Notes under the pieces: model-generated
Database searches by the model: none
What the model was told of the DNA's origin: nothing
What the model saw: only the letters and a program-made list of their open reading frames with translations
Made by a program: the position numbers and the translations under genes
NCBI GenBank assembly: GCA_032251335.1
Contig: JAVVDW010000006.1
Span: forward strand, 1 to 64,000
From: UM-FILTER-40-17 sp032251335
Lineage (GTDB): Bacteria > Bacteroidota > Bacteroidia > Flavobacteriales > Flavobacteriaceae
Direction of reading: 5' to 3'
DNA length: 64,000 bases
Part shown: positions 7,606 to 16,677 of the stretch, one piece after another
How the letters are laid out: every line of letters starts with the position of its first letter
Numbering within the stretch: position 1 is the stretch's first letter

Positions 7606-8646
7606 ATGTTTACGAAAAGAGACCAACTAATTATTGATTTTATCAGAAACAATGCGGGAAGTTCTTCAAAGGATATTTTTGAGAACGCTATTATTTCTGA
7701 GAGTTACGCTACGTTAAAGCGAACGTTGACAAAATTAATTTCGGACAAATACATCATTTCAGAAGGTCAAGGTAAAGGAACAAAATATTTCCTATCGCCA
7801 TCGTATGAATTGATCCAACCCATAGACATCGACAAATATTACCAAACCGAAATCGATGAAAGACAAATTAAAGAGACCTTCAATTTTGATTTGGTCAACG
7901 AAGTTTTGAATAAAAACAATGTATTCACTGAATACGAAATAGAAAAACTCAATTCGCTACAAAAGGAATATCAAACGAACATCAAAACACTAACTTCGTC
8001 AGATTACCAAAAAGAACTTGAAAGACTTGCCATTGATTTGAGCTGGAAATCTTCTCAAATTGAGGGAAACACCTATTCTTTATTGGAAACCGAACGACTG
8101 TTAAAGGAAAAACAAACTGCTTCAGGAAAAACAAAGGAAGAAGCTGTAATGCTTTTGAATCATAAAGATGCACTCGACTTTATCATCCAAAACAAAGAAT
8201 ATTTAAATCCATTAACGGTACCAAAAATAGAGGATATTCATAATATCCTAACCAAAGAACTTGGGGTTGAAAGGAATCTAAGAAAGAGGCGTGTTGGTAT
8301 TTCAGGAACAAATTACAAACCACTTGACAACGAGTTTCAAATTTCGGAAGCCCTCAAAGGAGCTTGTCACCTAATTAACAACAAGAAAAATATTTTTGAA
8401 AAAGCCCTACTCTCCCTTGTCATGATTTCATATATTCAGCCGTTTATGGATGGAAACAAAAGAACAGCGAGAATTGTGAGCAATGCCATTTTGATAAATT
8501 ACGACTATTGTCCTATATCATTTAGAACTGTAGACTCAATAAATTACAAAAAAGCAATGTTACTATTTTATGAACAAAACAACATTTCTAATTTTAAAGA
8601 CATTTTTATTAATCAGTTTGAATTTGCAGTCAAAACATACTTTTAA
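7606..8646 (+). CDS. Fic-domain protein with N-terminal winged helix and variant active site
   Basis: A 346-residue protein. Residues 1-65 look like a winged-helix DNA-binding domain (MFTKRDQLIIDFIRNN, then a basic recognition region and GKGTKYFLS wing). A Fic-N segment carries the self-inhibitory motif (S/T)xxxE(G/N) as S149-SQI-E153-G154, typical of class II Fic proteins. The core motif reads IQPFMDGNKRTAR instead of HPFxxGNGR: the catalytic His is Gln278 (codon CAG at 8437-8439) and the second Gly is Lys. Standard AMP transfer needs the His, so activity is doubtful. Because the rest of the motif is kept, this is more likely a variant subfamily than a decaying gene. I recall related Bacteroidota proteins with the same QPF string but cannot verify this here. 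Confidence 0.85.
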   Translation: MFTKRDQLIIDFIRNNAGSSSKDIFENAIISESYATLKRTLTKLISDKYIISEGQGKGTKYFLSPSYELIQPIDIDKYYQTEIDERQIKETFNFDLVNEVLNKNNVFTEYEIEKLNSLQKEYQTNIKTLTSSDYQKELERLAIDLSWKSSQIEGNTYSLLETERLLKEKQTASGKTKEEAVMLLNHKDALDFIIQNKEYLNPLTVPKIEDIHNILTKELGVERNLRKRRVGISGTNYKPLDNEFQISEALKGACHLINNKKNIFEKALLSLVMISYIQPFMDGNKRTARIVSNAILINYDYCPISFRTVDSINYKKAMLLFYEQNNISNFKDIFINQFEFAVKTYF

Positions 8647-8855
8647 AGAAAAAGCCTCCTACCACAAGGCACAAGTATTATGCAGTATAACGTGCTTTAT
8701 TTCAATGAATAGAACACTAATAATTCAAATTTTGACAGACAATGAAGTACTTCAATCTTACAATACGCATAGTCGAGACCTATAGCGAAAAGACAAATCA
8801 AATTTGTCAAAATTGTGTAATTTTAGAACTTTAAAAATAAAATCGTAAAGTGCGT
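8647..8855. other. Intergenic region without recognised gene
   Basis: Together with the short ORF that follows, about 300 bases separate the Fic gene from the gamma-glutamyltransferase. I see no tRNA, strong hairpin or family-like ORF in it. Open frames present are short and have no convincing start region. Confidence 0.5.
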
Positions 8856-8957
8856 ATGAAAAGGATTGATCAACCAACCGATAGCAAGCTACTGCACCAC
8901 TTTACTCTGACAGACGCCATAGACACGGCCTTAATAACCCTAAATATACCTCAATGA
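8856..8957 (+). CDS. Possible 33-residue upstream ORF coupled to the gamma-glutamyltransferase
   Basis: ATG at 8856 opens 33 codons (begins MKRIDQPTDSKLLHHF) and its TGA at 8955-8957 overlaps the ATG of the next gene as ATGA. Such overlap favours translational coupling. No family resemblance is seen and the overlap could be chance. Confidence 0.25.
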   Translation: MKRIDQPTDSKLLHHFTLTDAIDTALITLNIPQ

Positions 8958-10642
8958 AAACGCTTTATCTGTCCTTAATTCTTTGTTTGAGTACATTTGC
9001 TGTATGGTCTCAAGACAGGCTGACCGGGAAAAATTTTGCCACACGCTCCGAAGTGATTGCCCAACACGGTATGGTAGCCACAAGCCATCCGCTGGCTACC
9101 CAAATTGGCCTGGACATACTGAAAAAGGGCGGAACTGCCATAGATGCAGCCATTGCTGCCAACGCCGCATTGGGACTGATGGAACCTACCGGCTCGGGAA
9201 TTGGCGGCGATCTGTTTGCCATTGTTTGGGATGCCAAAACACAAAAACTGTACGGACTGAACGCTTCCGGACGTTCGCCCAAAAACTTGACCCTTGCCAT
9301 GCTAAAGGAAAAAGGACTCGACAAAATTCCATCGTGGGGCGCATTGCCTGTGAGCGTTCCCGGCGCGGTTGACGGTTGGTTTGAACTCCACCAAAAATTT
9401 GGGAAATTGCCCATGACGCAAATTTTGCAGCCGGCTATAGATTACGCTCGAAAGGGCTTTCCGGTTCCGGAGCTCATCGCGTTTTATCAACAACGCACCT
9501 TGCCGTTCTTTGTGTCGCAAGGCTTTCCAAACGTGTATGAAACCTATGGCATCAATGGGCGTCCTCCACAAAAAGGTGAAATTGTAAAAAACCCATACCT
9601 AGCAGCTACCTATGAAAAATTGGCCAAGGAAGGACGTAAAGGTTTTTATGAAGGTGAAATAGCCCGAACCATTTCAGATTTTATCAAATCGCAAGGGGGC
9701 TATTTGTCATACGATGATTTAAAAAACCATCGGTCCGAATGGGTAGCGCCGGTTTCTACCAACTATCGGGGTTACGATGTGTGGGAATTGCCGCCCAACG
9801 GACAAGGTATCGCGGCGCTCCAAATGCTCAACATCATCGAAACTTTTGATTTTTCAAAAATCGCTTTTGGCAGTGCAGCACATCTACACATAGTCAATGA
9901 GGCCAAAAAAATCGCTTTTGAAGACCGTGCAAAATACTATGCAGATATGGATTTTGCAAAAGTGCCCGTCCAAGAGCTTATATCTAAGGAATACGGACGA
10001 AAAAGAGCCACAGAGATAGATATGAATCAGGCACGAACCTATACTGCTGGGCAGATTAGTGCCGGCGAAACCATCTATATGACGGCCGCCGACAAAGATG
10101 GCAATATGATTTCCCTCATCCAAAGCAACTATCGCGGTATGGGCTCGGGCATGATACCGCCCAAACTCGGGTTTACCCTGCAAAATAGGGGGGAATTGTT
10201 TTCGCTGACCGAAGGTCAAAACAATACCTACGAACCCGGCAAAAGACCTTTTCATACCATTATTCCGGCTTTCGTTACCAAAGCAGGCAAACCTTTTATG
10301 AGCTATGGCGTGATGGGTGGCGACTTTCAGCCGCAAGGACATGTTCAAATTTTGATGAACATCATAGATTTTGGCATGAACCTGCAAGAAGCCGGAGATG
10401 CACCCCGCTATGAACATACCGGTTCATCCACCGTTACAGGATTTCCGGCTCAGGGAAAAGGAAAAATATTGATAGAAAGCGGTTTTGACTTTGACGAGAT
10501 ACAAAAGTTGATTTCCAAAGGTCACGACGTCGGTTACGGCGGCTATTACGGCGGCTACCAAGCCATTATGTTTGACGCAGAGAAAGGGGTTTATTTTGGC
10601 GCTTCCGAAAGTAGGAAAGATGGCCAAGCGGCCGGGTATTAA
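8954..10642 (+). CDS. ggt: Gamma-glutamyltransferase / glutathione hydrolase
   Basis: A 562-residue N-terminal-nucleophile hydrolase that cleaves or transfers gamma-glutamyl groups, as from glutathione, in the periplasm. It has a signal peptide (MKTLYLSLILCLSTFAVW). The large-subunit landmark GGTAIDAAIAANAALG and the PTGSGIGGD string are present. The self-processing site reads ETIYMTAADKDGN; by alignment to the usual TTHxSxxD the nucleophile Thr is kept (about residue 373) while the two following positions are changed, as in YwrD-like members. GMGSGMIPP and GVMGGDFQPQGH complete the small subunit. It is a single gene with the Tag gene 21 bases downstream, so they may be cotranscribed. Confidence 0.9.
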   Translation: MKTLYLSLILCLSTFAVWSQDRLTGKNFATRSEVIAQHGMVATSHPLATQIGLDILKKGGTAIDAAIAANAALGLMEPTGSGIGGDLFAIVWDAKTQKLYGLNASGRSPKNLTLAMLKEKGLDKIPSWGALPVSVPGAVDGWFELHQKFGKLPMTQILQPAIDYARKGFPVPELIAFYQQRTLPFFVSQGFPNVYETYGINGRPPQKGEIVKNPYLAATYEKLAKEGRKGFYEGEIARTISDFIKSQGGYLSYDDLKNHRSEWVAPVSTNYRGYDVWELPPNGQGIAALQMLNIIETFDFSKIAFGSAAHLHIVNEAKKIAFEDRAKYYADMDFAKVPVQELISKEYGRKRATEIDMNQARTYTAGQISAGETIYMTAADKDGNMISLIQSNYRGMGSGMIPPKLGFTLQNRGELFSLTEGQNNTYEPGKRPFHTIIPAFVTKAGKPFMSYGVMGGDFQPQGHVQILMNIIDFGMNLQEAGDAPRYEHTGSSTVTGFPAQGKGKILIESGFDFDEIQKLISKGHDVGYGGYYGGYQAIMFDAEKGVYFGASESRKDGQAAGY

Positions 10643-10663
10643 TTTTCTAAAAATCAGTAATTT

Positions 10664-11233
10664 ATGAACGAAGCCAACCGCTGTGGATGGTGTAGAGGCG
10701 ATGCCCTTTACGAAGCCTATCACGACCATGAATGGGGCGTGCCGGTCTATGATGACGAAACTATATTTGAGTTTTTGGTGTTAGAAACTTTTCAAGCGGG
10801 TTTGAGCTGGATTACTATTTTGCGCAAAAGAGAAAATTTCCGTAAGGCTTTTGATGCTTTTGATTATAAAAAAATAGCTGCCTACGATGAGCACAAACTG
10901 CAAACCCTAATGCTAGATGCAGGTATCATCAGAAACCAATTAAAAATTAGGGCTACGGTGCATAATGCCCGGGCTTTTATGAAAATCCAAGATGAATTTG
11001 GAAGTTTTAGCACCTACATTTGGGAGTTTGTATCAGGCAAACCCATCGTCAATAGGGTGACGAATTACAAAAATGCACCGGCTACAACGGAGATTTCAGA
11101 CAGGTTGTCCAAAGATTTAAAAAAACGCGGGTTTAAATTTGTAGGTTCTACGGTGATTTATGCGCACATGCAAGCCACCGGCATGGTGAACGACCACGAG
11201 GTGAGTTGTTTTCGGTATCATGCGCTGAAATAA
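10664..11233 (+). CDS. tag: DNA-3-methyladenine glycosylase I
   Basis: A 189-residue base-excision repair enzyme removing 3-methyladenine from alkylated DNA. The whole length follows the Tag family: RCGWCRGDALYEAYHDHEWG at the N-terminus (the first Cys and His supply zinc ligands), the helix-hairpin-helix core with ETFQAGLSWITILRKRENFR, and the C-terminal FKFVGSTVIYAHMQATGMV followed by DHEVSCFR with the last His and Cys ligands. Length matches the family. It follows the gamma-glutamyltransferase closely on the same strand. Confidence 0.95.
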   Translation: MNEANRCGWCRGDALYEAYHDHEWGVPVYDDETIFEFLVLETFQAGLSWITILRKRENFRKAFDAFDYKKIAAYDEHKLQTLMLDAGIIRNQLKIRATVHNARAFMKIQDEFGSFSTYIWEFVSGKPIVNRVTNYKNAPATTEISDRLSKDLKKRGFKFVGSTVIYAHMQATGMVNDHEVSCFRYHALK

Positions 11234-11420
11234 TCAAACAGATATTAAAACGCCAAGGGTTTCGGGAGATGACCACTTTGGCTTTGTCGTAAACCGGTCT
11301 CGGCTCGTATGAGTAGTTGCGTGGTTTAGCACTTTACAAGTCCACACCAAACTGAAAACCAGTAAGGATTTTCAGAATTTGGCGAGAATAAGCAATTTCT
11401 ATTAGCCATTGTGGGTGAAG

Positions 11421-11843
11421 TTATTTTTTATTCAAAGATTTTAAAAATTCGTCTGCTGTCATTACAGCTAATAACGACTCTTTAAAGTCCCTTCCATTTC
11501 TTGTTATTATAATTTCACAATTCGATTCGGTTGCACTGAAATATTGCAGAGCATCTTCAAAATCCTTTATCGATGAATTAAGTCCCTTTTCAATTGTCTG
11601 CCCGTCTAGAGAACATATTTCGGTAATTATTTTGAATTTTCGCAGTTTTTCCCTCGCGATTTTCGGATTCTCAAATTTTGCAAGAAAATAGTTTACCGTT
11701 GCAAATGAGATTGGGGAAACAACCATTGTTAATTTTTCTTTTTCCGCTAACGTTGCAATTTTCGCAATCGGGTCATAAAAAGGTTTTCGTTCTCCTAAAA
11801 AGTCCAACATTATATTGGTGTCTATAAAAATCCTTTTACTCAT
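11421..11843 (-). CDS. PIN-domain toxin (VapC-like)
   Basis: A 140-residue PIN-domain ribonuclease. It begins with the acidic FIDTNIMLDFLGE string, has a second acidic position in KDFEDALQYFSA and a third near IITRNGRDF, the pattern of metal-binding Asp residues in VapC toxins. The start ATG overlaps the antitoxin stop by four bases (ATGA), so the pair is translationally coupled. VapC toxins usually cleave tRNA or rRNA when not bound by antitoxin; the target here is unknown. Confidence 0.85.
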   Translation of the reverse strand: MSKRIFIDTNIMLDFLGERKPFYDPIAKIATLAEKEKLTMVVSPISFATVNYFLAKFENPKIAREKLRKFKIITEICSLDGQTIEKGLNSSIKDFEDALQYFSATESNCEIIITRNGRDFKESLLAVMTADEFLKSLNKK

Positions 11844-12094
11844 TTATATTTCTTCATTAAATAATCAGAATACTCTTTTTTATAGTCCAAATCAGCTGGT
11901 AATTCAGTGCCAGTTGCGATGCTTTTTATGAAAGGTGAAATCTCAAATTCAGAGGTGTCATTTTCGGTAGTCAAAGATTGTAAATAGGCTTCAACAATTC
12001 GAGATAAACTCATTTTTTTGTTGGAAGCATATTCCTTGGCTTTCTCAATAATCCTTTGATTAAGCTTTAAAGTCAACTTTGTGTCCATAATCAC
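11840..12094 (-). CDS. DUF6364-type antitoxin of the PIN toxin
   Basis: An 84-residue protein whose N-terminal half (TKLTLKLNQRIIEKAKEYA) fits a ribbon-helix-helix DNA-binding antitoxin of the DUF6364 type. The C-terminal part is acidic/aromatic (LPADLDYKKEYSDY), as expected for a toxin-binding tail. The first two codons may be extra, since MDTKLTL at 12088 is a plausible start. It is first in the pair and probably represses its own promoter. Confidence 0.75.
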   Translation of the reverse strand: MIMDTKLTLKLNQRIIEKAKEYASNKKMSLSRIVEAYLQSLTTENDTSEFEISPFIKSIATGTELPADLDYKKEYSDYLMKKYK

Positions 12095-12108
12095 TTATTT
12101 TATACGTA

Positions 12109-12116
12109 CAAATATA
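12109..12116 (-). promoter_or_regulatory. -7 element of the toxin-antitoxin promoter
   Basis: TATATTTG on the minus strand fits TAnnTTTG and lies 15 bases before the antitoxin ATG at 12094. It sits beside GTACGTATA, a likely operator half. No -33 TTTG is seen at the usual distance. Confidence 0.35.
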
Positions 12117-12213
12117 CAAAAACAATCCGTATGATTTGATTTTCTGCTGATTTTTCTTGGCGAGTTCTAATTACACCCAACTAGTCATTTCTTAAAATGG
12201 TATTTACACTCAA

Positions 12214-12678
12214 TTACATATTTACCAAAAAACCGACACTGACAACCAATTGGTCAAAATCACTCAAAACATATTTGGCTTCACTGATAAACCGTACGGA
12301 ACTGGAAAGGGGATAGGCGGCGCCAATACCCAAATTGAGACCCCATTCGGAGTCTGAACGGTCATCAAATCGGTTGTTGTTTACATCCAAATCGGTGTAA
12401 TTCACCCCACCGATTAAGTAGGGTTTAAAACCGCTCCAATTGCTGTTGAGCGCATAGTGCAAGTCGCCGTTGAGCGTGAAGGCAGAGACATTGTCGTTTT
12501 CAAAAAAATACATAATTTCCGGAGAAATTGAAAATCGATTGTCTAAGCCAAAAGTAGCTTTTCCGCCTATGGCAAAGCTTTCGAGTTCGGAACCGTAGGC
12601 AAATTTGGTACCAATTCTAGACTGGCCAAAGCCCACAAGAGATAAGCTCAATAAAATGAGGTAAAACAAAGGTTTCAA
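12214..12678 (-). CDS. Small outer-membrane beta-barrel protein
   Basis: A 154-residue protein with a signal peptide (MKPLFYLILLSLSLVGFG, then Q). The rest alternates polar and hydrophobic residues in short strands (RFSISPEIMYFF, FTLNGDLHYAL, GFKPYLIGGVNYTDL, WGLNLGIGAAYPL, VRFISEAKYVLSDFDQLVVSVGFLV), as in eight-stranded OmpA/OmpW-like barrels. It ends in a hydrophobic residue before a Met rather than the usual aromatic. No enzyme motif is visible. It follows panE on the same strand with a 53-base gap. Confidence 0.65.
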   Translation of the reverse strand: MKPLFYLILLSLSLVGFGQSRIGTKFAYGSELESFAIGGKATFGLDNRFSISPEIMYFFENDNVSAFTLNGDLHYALNSNWSGFKPYLIGGVNYTDLDVNNNRFDDRSDSEWGLNLGIGAAYPLSSSVRFISEAKYVLSDFDQLVVSVGFLVNM

Positions 12679-12731
12679 AACAGTTGCATATTAGTTTAAA
12701 GTACTAACGTAAAACGATTTTTTTTAGTACG

Positions 12732-13658
12732 TCATAGCTTTCGCGCTCTTTGTTCCATCGGTTTTAAGCAATGGTAAATAAAAGAATTTGCAGGCGTTTC
12801 GATGCCAAATTTTTCGCCTTCGGTGGTAATATACCCATTAAAATCATCCAATTCTGAGGGTTTTTCGGCCATGATATCACGCTGCATAGAGGCCGTCGTT
12901 TGCGGATCTTGGCTGTCGATAATCCGGAAAATAGTTTCAACATCACGATCTGTAAGCGGAATGTTTTTTGCGTTGGCCAATTGCTGGATCTCAAGAGCGG
13001 TGTCCATCATCAATTTTCTTAAAAAGGGATCGGAACGCAGGGTTCCTATCGGCACGCGGGTAAGTCCGCCAAGGCCACTCACGGTACAGATATACAAAAA
13101 TTTCTGCCAAACGGCTAAGGATATGTTTTGGGGTACGACGGTTTTAATGCCTGCGTCTATAAACAAGTTTTGAATTTCTATAACCCTTTTAGAAAGTTGA
13201 TTGTCTATCTCGCCAAAAACGATTTCAGGTTCAAAAAAAGGATGCGAAATCACGCCGGGTGCTTCCACAAAACTGATGATTTTACAAAGTCCGGCCAAAA
13301 CGTGGCTTTTGGGTAAAACACCCGCTAACTTGTCGTAATTGTTGGCGCCATTTTGCAAGGGCAACAAAACGGTCTCTTTATGAATGATGGGTTTCAGTGA
13401 TTTTGCTACAGCTTCCAACTGCCAAGATTTGGTGCACAACAGAACGAGATCGGGCGTTTTAAAATCTGAGAGCTTTTCCGAAACAACCACCTGAGGTATC
13501 CGGAAATCTCCCAGATAGCTCTTGACCGTTAAGCCATTTTCTCGAAGGGCTTTTAAATTTTGACCCCTGGCTACAAAGGATACCTTGGCTCCGGCTTGTG
13601 CCAATTTACCTCCGAAATAGCCGCCAACGCCGCCAACACCAAAAACTAGAATTTGCAT
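12732..13658 (-). CDS. panE: 2-dehydropantoate 2-reductase (ketopantoate reductase)
   Basis: A 308-residue NADPH-dependent enzyme that reduces ketopantoate to pantoate in coenzyme A synthesis. It opens with the nucleotide-binding GVGGVGGYFGGKLA fold. LLCTKSWQLE and LPLQNGANN mark the substrate side. WQKFLY supplies the catalytic Lys and SELDDFNGYI the catalytic Glu region, in the same order as E. coli PanE. Paralogues can act on other 2-oxo acids, so the exact substrate is likely but not certain. It is transcribed towards the small beta-barrel gene. Confidence 0.85.
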   Translation of the reverse strand: MQILVFGVGGVGGYFGGKLAQAGAKVSFVARGQNLKALRENGLTVKSYLGDFRIPQVVVSEKLSDFKTPDLVLLCTKSWQLEAVAKSLKPIIHKETVLLPLQNGANNYDKLAGVLPKSHVLAGLCKIISFVEAPGVISHPFFEPEIVFGEIDNQLSKRVIEIQNLFIDAGIKTVVPQNISLAVWQKFLYICTVSGLGGLTRVPIGTLRSDPFLRKLMMDTALEIQQLANAKNIPLTDRDVETIFRIIDSQDPQTTASMQRDIMAEKPSELDDFNGYITTEGEKFGIETPANSFIYHCLKPMEQRARKL

Positions 13659-14042
13659 ATCTTATCCATTTAAAGAAACATCATTTTAATGGTAAATTTA
13701 CGTTTTTTAAAGTAAAACAAACAGGCATGACAGGCTATAAACTAGATGAAGTATAAAGGAAAGTCCTGCAAATGTGAAGCCGACCTATAGCTGAATTATA
13801 ATTTTGTTCATCTTACAGTTTACAAACCCGAGAAAAATAATCAAATGTATTAGGTTAATTTTAAGTAATTTCCAAAAAAGTTAATGTCTCCTCGAGTGCA
13901 GTCGAGAGGTTGTTGGTTTCGGGAACTTTAAAATGAAGCTTGGACTACAAGTGTGAATATTGGACTGTTTGCGCATAAACGGTGAACCAAACTCAGTTTA
14001 AACCGCTACAATGATATAAAAGGCCCAATCAGCCTATTGATC
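13659..14042. other. Intergenic region with a small palindrome and degenerate repeat
   Basis: Between panE and the pyrophosphatase terminator I find no gene. There is a short hairpin CCTCGAGTGCAGTCGAGAGG at 13890-13909, related to the flavobacterial CGAGTGCAGTCGAG-type repeats. A decayed copy of the GGACTACAAG repeat lies near 13938-13955. The rest is AT-rich. Confidence 0.5.
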
Positions 14043-14082
14043 AAACAAAAAACCCCGCTTTTGAAACGGGATTTTTTGTTTA
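14043..14082. terminator. Bidirectional Rho-independent terminator after hppA
   Basis: CCCCG and CGGGA arms are flanked by long complementary A and T runs (AAACAAAAAA and TTTTTTGTTT), giving an extended stem with a U-run in either direction. It lies 18-57 bases past the pyrophosphatase stop on the minus strand. Confidence 0.8.
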
Positions 14083-14099
14083 AAATTAGAATGTATAAA

Positions 14100-16505
14100 C
14101 TATTCTTTACGTTCCTTAGTTTTTGAAACATTTACAGACACTAAAGAAGAACTGTCTCTATAAGGTTTTAATTGGGCTGTCACTTCGGCAGTAGTCCCTT
14201 CAAAAACTTTTTCTACTACTTGTTGAACGCCATTTTCTAAAGATGTAATGGTGACTATAGCCGTGGTCAGTTCGTCTGAAGTGTTCATGCGTATTTGTAC
14301 TTTTTCTTCAATAGGATTTACAGATCCGGTTGTACTGGGAATTTGTGCAATAGAAGGCGCAATGACCAATGCCACCACAGACATCAGTTTCAACAGTATG
14401 TTGAGCGAAGGACCGGAAGTGTCTTTAAAAGGATCGCCCACGGTGTCGCCTACCACGGCTGCTTTGTGTGGTTCGGAACCTTTGTAGTACATCTTACCTT
14501 GTATTTCAACGCCGCCTTCAAACATTTTTTTAGCATTGTCCCAAGCACCACCGGCATTGGATTGGAAAATAGCCATCAGCACGCCGGTTACTGTGACGCC
14601 GGCCAAAAGCCCACCCAACATTTCGGCACCGCCGATAAAACCAACCAAAACGGGTGTGGCAACGGCTAAAACGCCGGGTAAGACCATTTCTCGAATAGAC
14701 GCTTTTGTAGATATTTCGACACATTTTTTGTAATCGGCTACGCCGTCTGCTTTGTCAAATATTTCGCGGTCTTCTTTGGTAATTTTTGACAGATCGGAGT
14801 CGTATTTTTTCATAATCGCCAACGCGTTGGTCAGTTCGGGAATTTCTTTAAACTGACGACGTACTTCTTGAATCATTGACATGGCAGCACGACCCACTGC
14901 GCCCATAGAAAGTGCCGAAAACACAAACGGCAACATACCGCCCACAAAAAGGCCGGCCATTACCGTTGATTGGGAAATGTCAATCGATGATATTTTGGCC
15001 TGTTGCATAAAGGCCGAAAATAGCGCCAAAGCCGTAAGTGCGGCTGAGGCGATAGCGAAGCCTTTTCCGATGGCAGCAGTCGTATTTCCTACTGCGTCAA
15101 GTTTGTCTGTACGTTCACGTACTTCTTTGGGAAGTTCGGCCATTTCGGCAATACCTCCGGCGTTATCCGAAATAGGGCCATAGGCATCAACGGCGAGTTG
15201 AATACCGGTGTTGGCCAACATGCCTACCGCGGCTATGGCAATACCGTATAAGCCTGCAAATTTAAATGATAAGATAATGGCTGCAGCAATCAGAATAATA
15301 GGCACGGCAGTGGACATCATGCCTACGCCAAGTCCGGCAATAATATTGGTTGCAGCACCTGTTACAGATTGATCTACAATGCTTTTGACAGGTTTTGTAC
15401 CCGTTCCGGTATAGTATTCGGTAATTTTACCTACACCCAATCCGGCTGCTAGGCCTACCAAGGTAGCGATAAACACACCGGTTGAAGTGTATGTAATGCC
15501 GCCCATTTCCCAAGAGGCGGGCATAAAAGCATTGATTAGAAAATAGGAAGCGATGATCATCAAACCGGCTGAAAGGAATTCACCAATGTTAAGTGCGGTT
15601 TGAGGATTGCCACCTTCTTTGACACGAACAAAAAAGGTGCCTATAATAGATACTATAATACCTACTGCAGCCAAAGCCAACGGCAAGTAAATTGGGCCTA
15701 ATTGGAAAGCGTCAAACTGGGGAAGTCCAAAAAAGGCGGCGCCTAGCACCATGGTTGCAATGATGGAGCCGACGAAAGATTCAAACAAATCTGCACCCAT
15801 GCCGGCTACATCGCCTACGTTGTCGCCCACGTTGTCTGCGATGGTTGCAGGATTGAGCGGATGATCTTCCGGAATACCGGCTTCCACTTTTCCAACCAAG
15901 TCGGCACCTACGTCAGCCGCTTTTGTATAAATACCACCACCCACTCTGGCAAATAGGGCTATGGAGGAGGCGCCTAACGAGAATCCGGAGATGACATTGA
16001 GCACAACCACCAAACCGTTTTGATCGTCTATAGGATAGAGGTTGCTGAAAATCATAAACAAGACACTGAGACCAATCACGCCGAGTGATACCACACCCAA
16101 CCCCATAACAGATCCACCGGAAAAGGCAACTTCAAGCGCTTTGTTTAAAGAGGTTTGCGCCGCGTGGGTTGTGCGTACGTTTGCCTTAGTGGCAATACGC
16201 ATCCCAATAAATCCGGCCAAACCGGAGAGAAAAGCACCCACGATAAATGAAACTGCGACCATAGCGGTAGAATCTACATCCGAATTGCCCTTAAAGACAA
16301 GCAAAACGGCAACCGCCAATACAAAAATAGAAAGCACTTTGTACTCTGCTTTCAAAAAAGCCATGGCACCATCAGAAATGTTTTTGGCAATGCGTGCCAT
16401 TTTCTCGGTACCCACCGGTTGTTTGGTGACCCAGGCGGATTTTACAAACATAAAAATGAGTCCGACGACCCCGGACAACGGGACTAGGTAAAATAAATTT
16501 TCCAT
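14100..16505 (-). CDS. hppA: Membrane-bound K+-stimulated pyrophosphatase (ion pump)
   Basis: An 801-residue, ~16-helix pump that couples pyrophosphate hydrolysis to Na+ or H+ transport across the inner membrane. The active-site strings are intact: DVGADLVGKVE, NPATIADNVGDNVGDVAG and the C-terminal GDTVGDPFKDTSGPS. GNTTAAIGKG has Ala where K+-independent enzymes have Lys, which predicts K+ dependence; most such enzymes in Bacteroidota pump Na+. About 70 extra residues follow the last helix (from VNPIEEKVQ to KTKERKE), forming a soluble beta-rich tail not found in short homologues. It is monocistronic, with a strong terminator. Confidence 0.95.
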   Translation of the reverse strand: MENLFYLVPLSGVVGLIFMFVKSAWVTKQPVGTEKMARIAKNISDGAMAFLKAEYKVLSIFVLAVAVLLVFKGNSDVDSTAMVAVSFIVGAFLSGLAGFIGMRIATKANVRTTHAAQTSLNKALEVAFSGGSVMGLGVVSLGVIGLSVLFMIFSNLYPIDDQNGLVVVLNVISGFSLGASSIALFARVGGGIYTKAADVGADLVGKVEAGIPEDHPLNPATIADNVGDNVGDVAGMGADLFESFVGSIIATMVLGAAFFGLPQFDAFQLGPIYLPLALAAVGIIVSIIGTFFVRVKEGGNPQTALNIGEFLSAGLMIIASYFLINAFMPASWEMGGITYTSTGVFIATLVGLAAGLGVGKITEYYTGTGTKPVKSIVDQSVTGAATNIIAGLGVGMMSTAVPIILIAAAIILSFKFAGLYGIAIAAVGMLANTGIQLAVDAYGPISDNAGGIAEMAELPKEVRERTDKLDAVGNTTAAIGKGFAIASAALTALALFSAFMQQAKISSIDISQSTVMAGLFVGGMLPFVFSALSMGAVGRAAMSMIQEVRRQFKEIPELTNALAIMKKYDSDLSKITKEDREIFDKADGVADYKKCVEISTKASIREMVLPGVLAVATPVLVGFIGGAEMLGGLLAGVTVTGVLMAIFQSNAGGAWDNAKKMFEGGVEIQGKMYYKGSEPHKAAVVGDTVGDPFKDTSGPSLNILLKLMSVVALVIAPSIAQIPSTTGSVNPIEEKVQIRMNTSDELTTAIVTITSLENGVQQVVEKVFEGTTAEVTAQLKPYRDSSSLVSVNVSKTKERKE

Positions 16506-16677
16506 GTATTGATTGCTTATTTGGTTTAAGATTTAAAGGTGCTAAAAATAGTAAAATTAAACCAATATAAAAATCCAAGACACAAGGAGGACTCACTCCC
16601 TTGCGAAGACAATTTAATTACTTGTAAATAAGAAATATAACTGTATTTAACAGTTGTTTATCGGGCTTGGTTTTGTG

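Noticed and set aside
11234..11420. Short stretch after tag searched for an RNA gene or terminator
   Set aside because: No convincing stem-loop with a U-run and no conserved RNA pattern was found.
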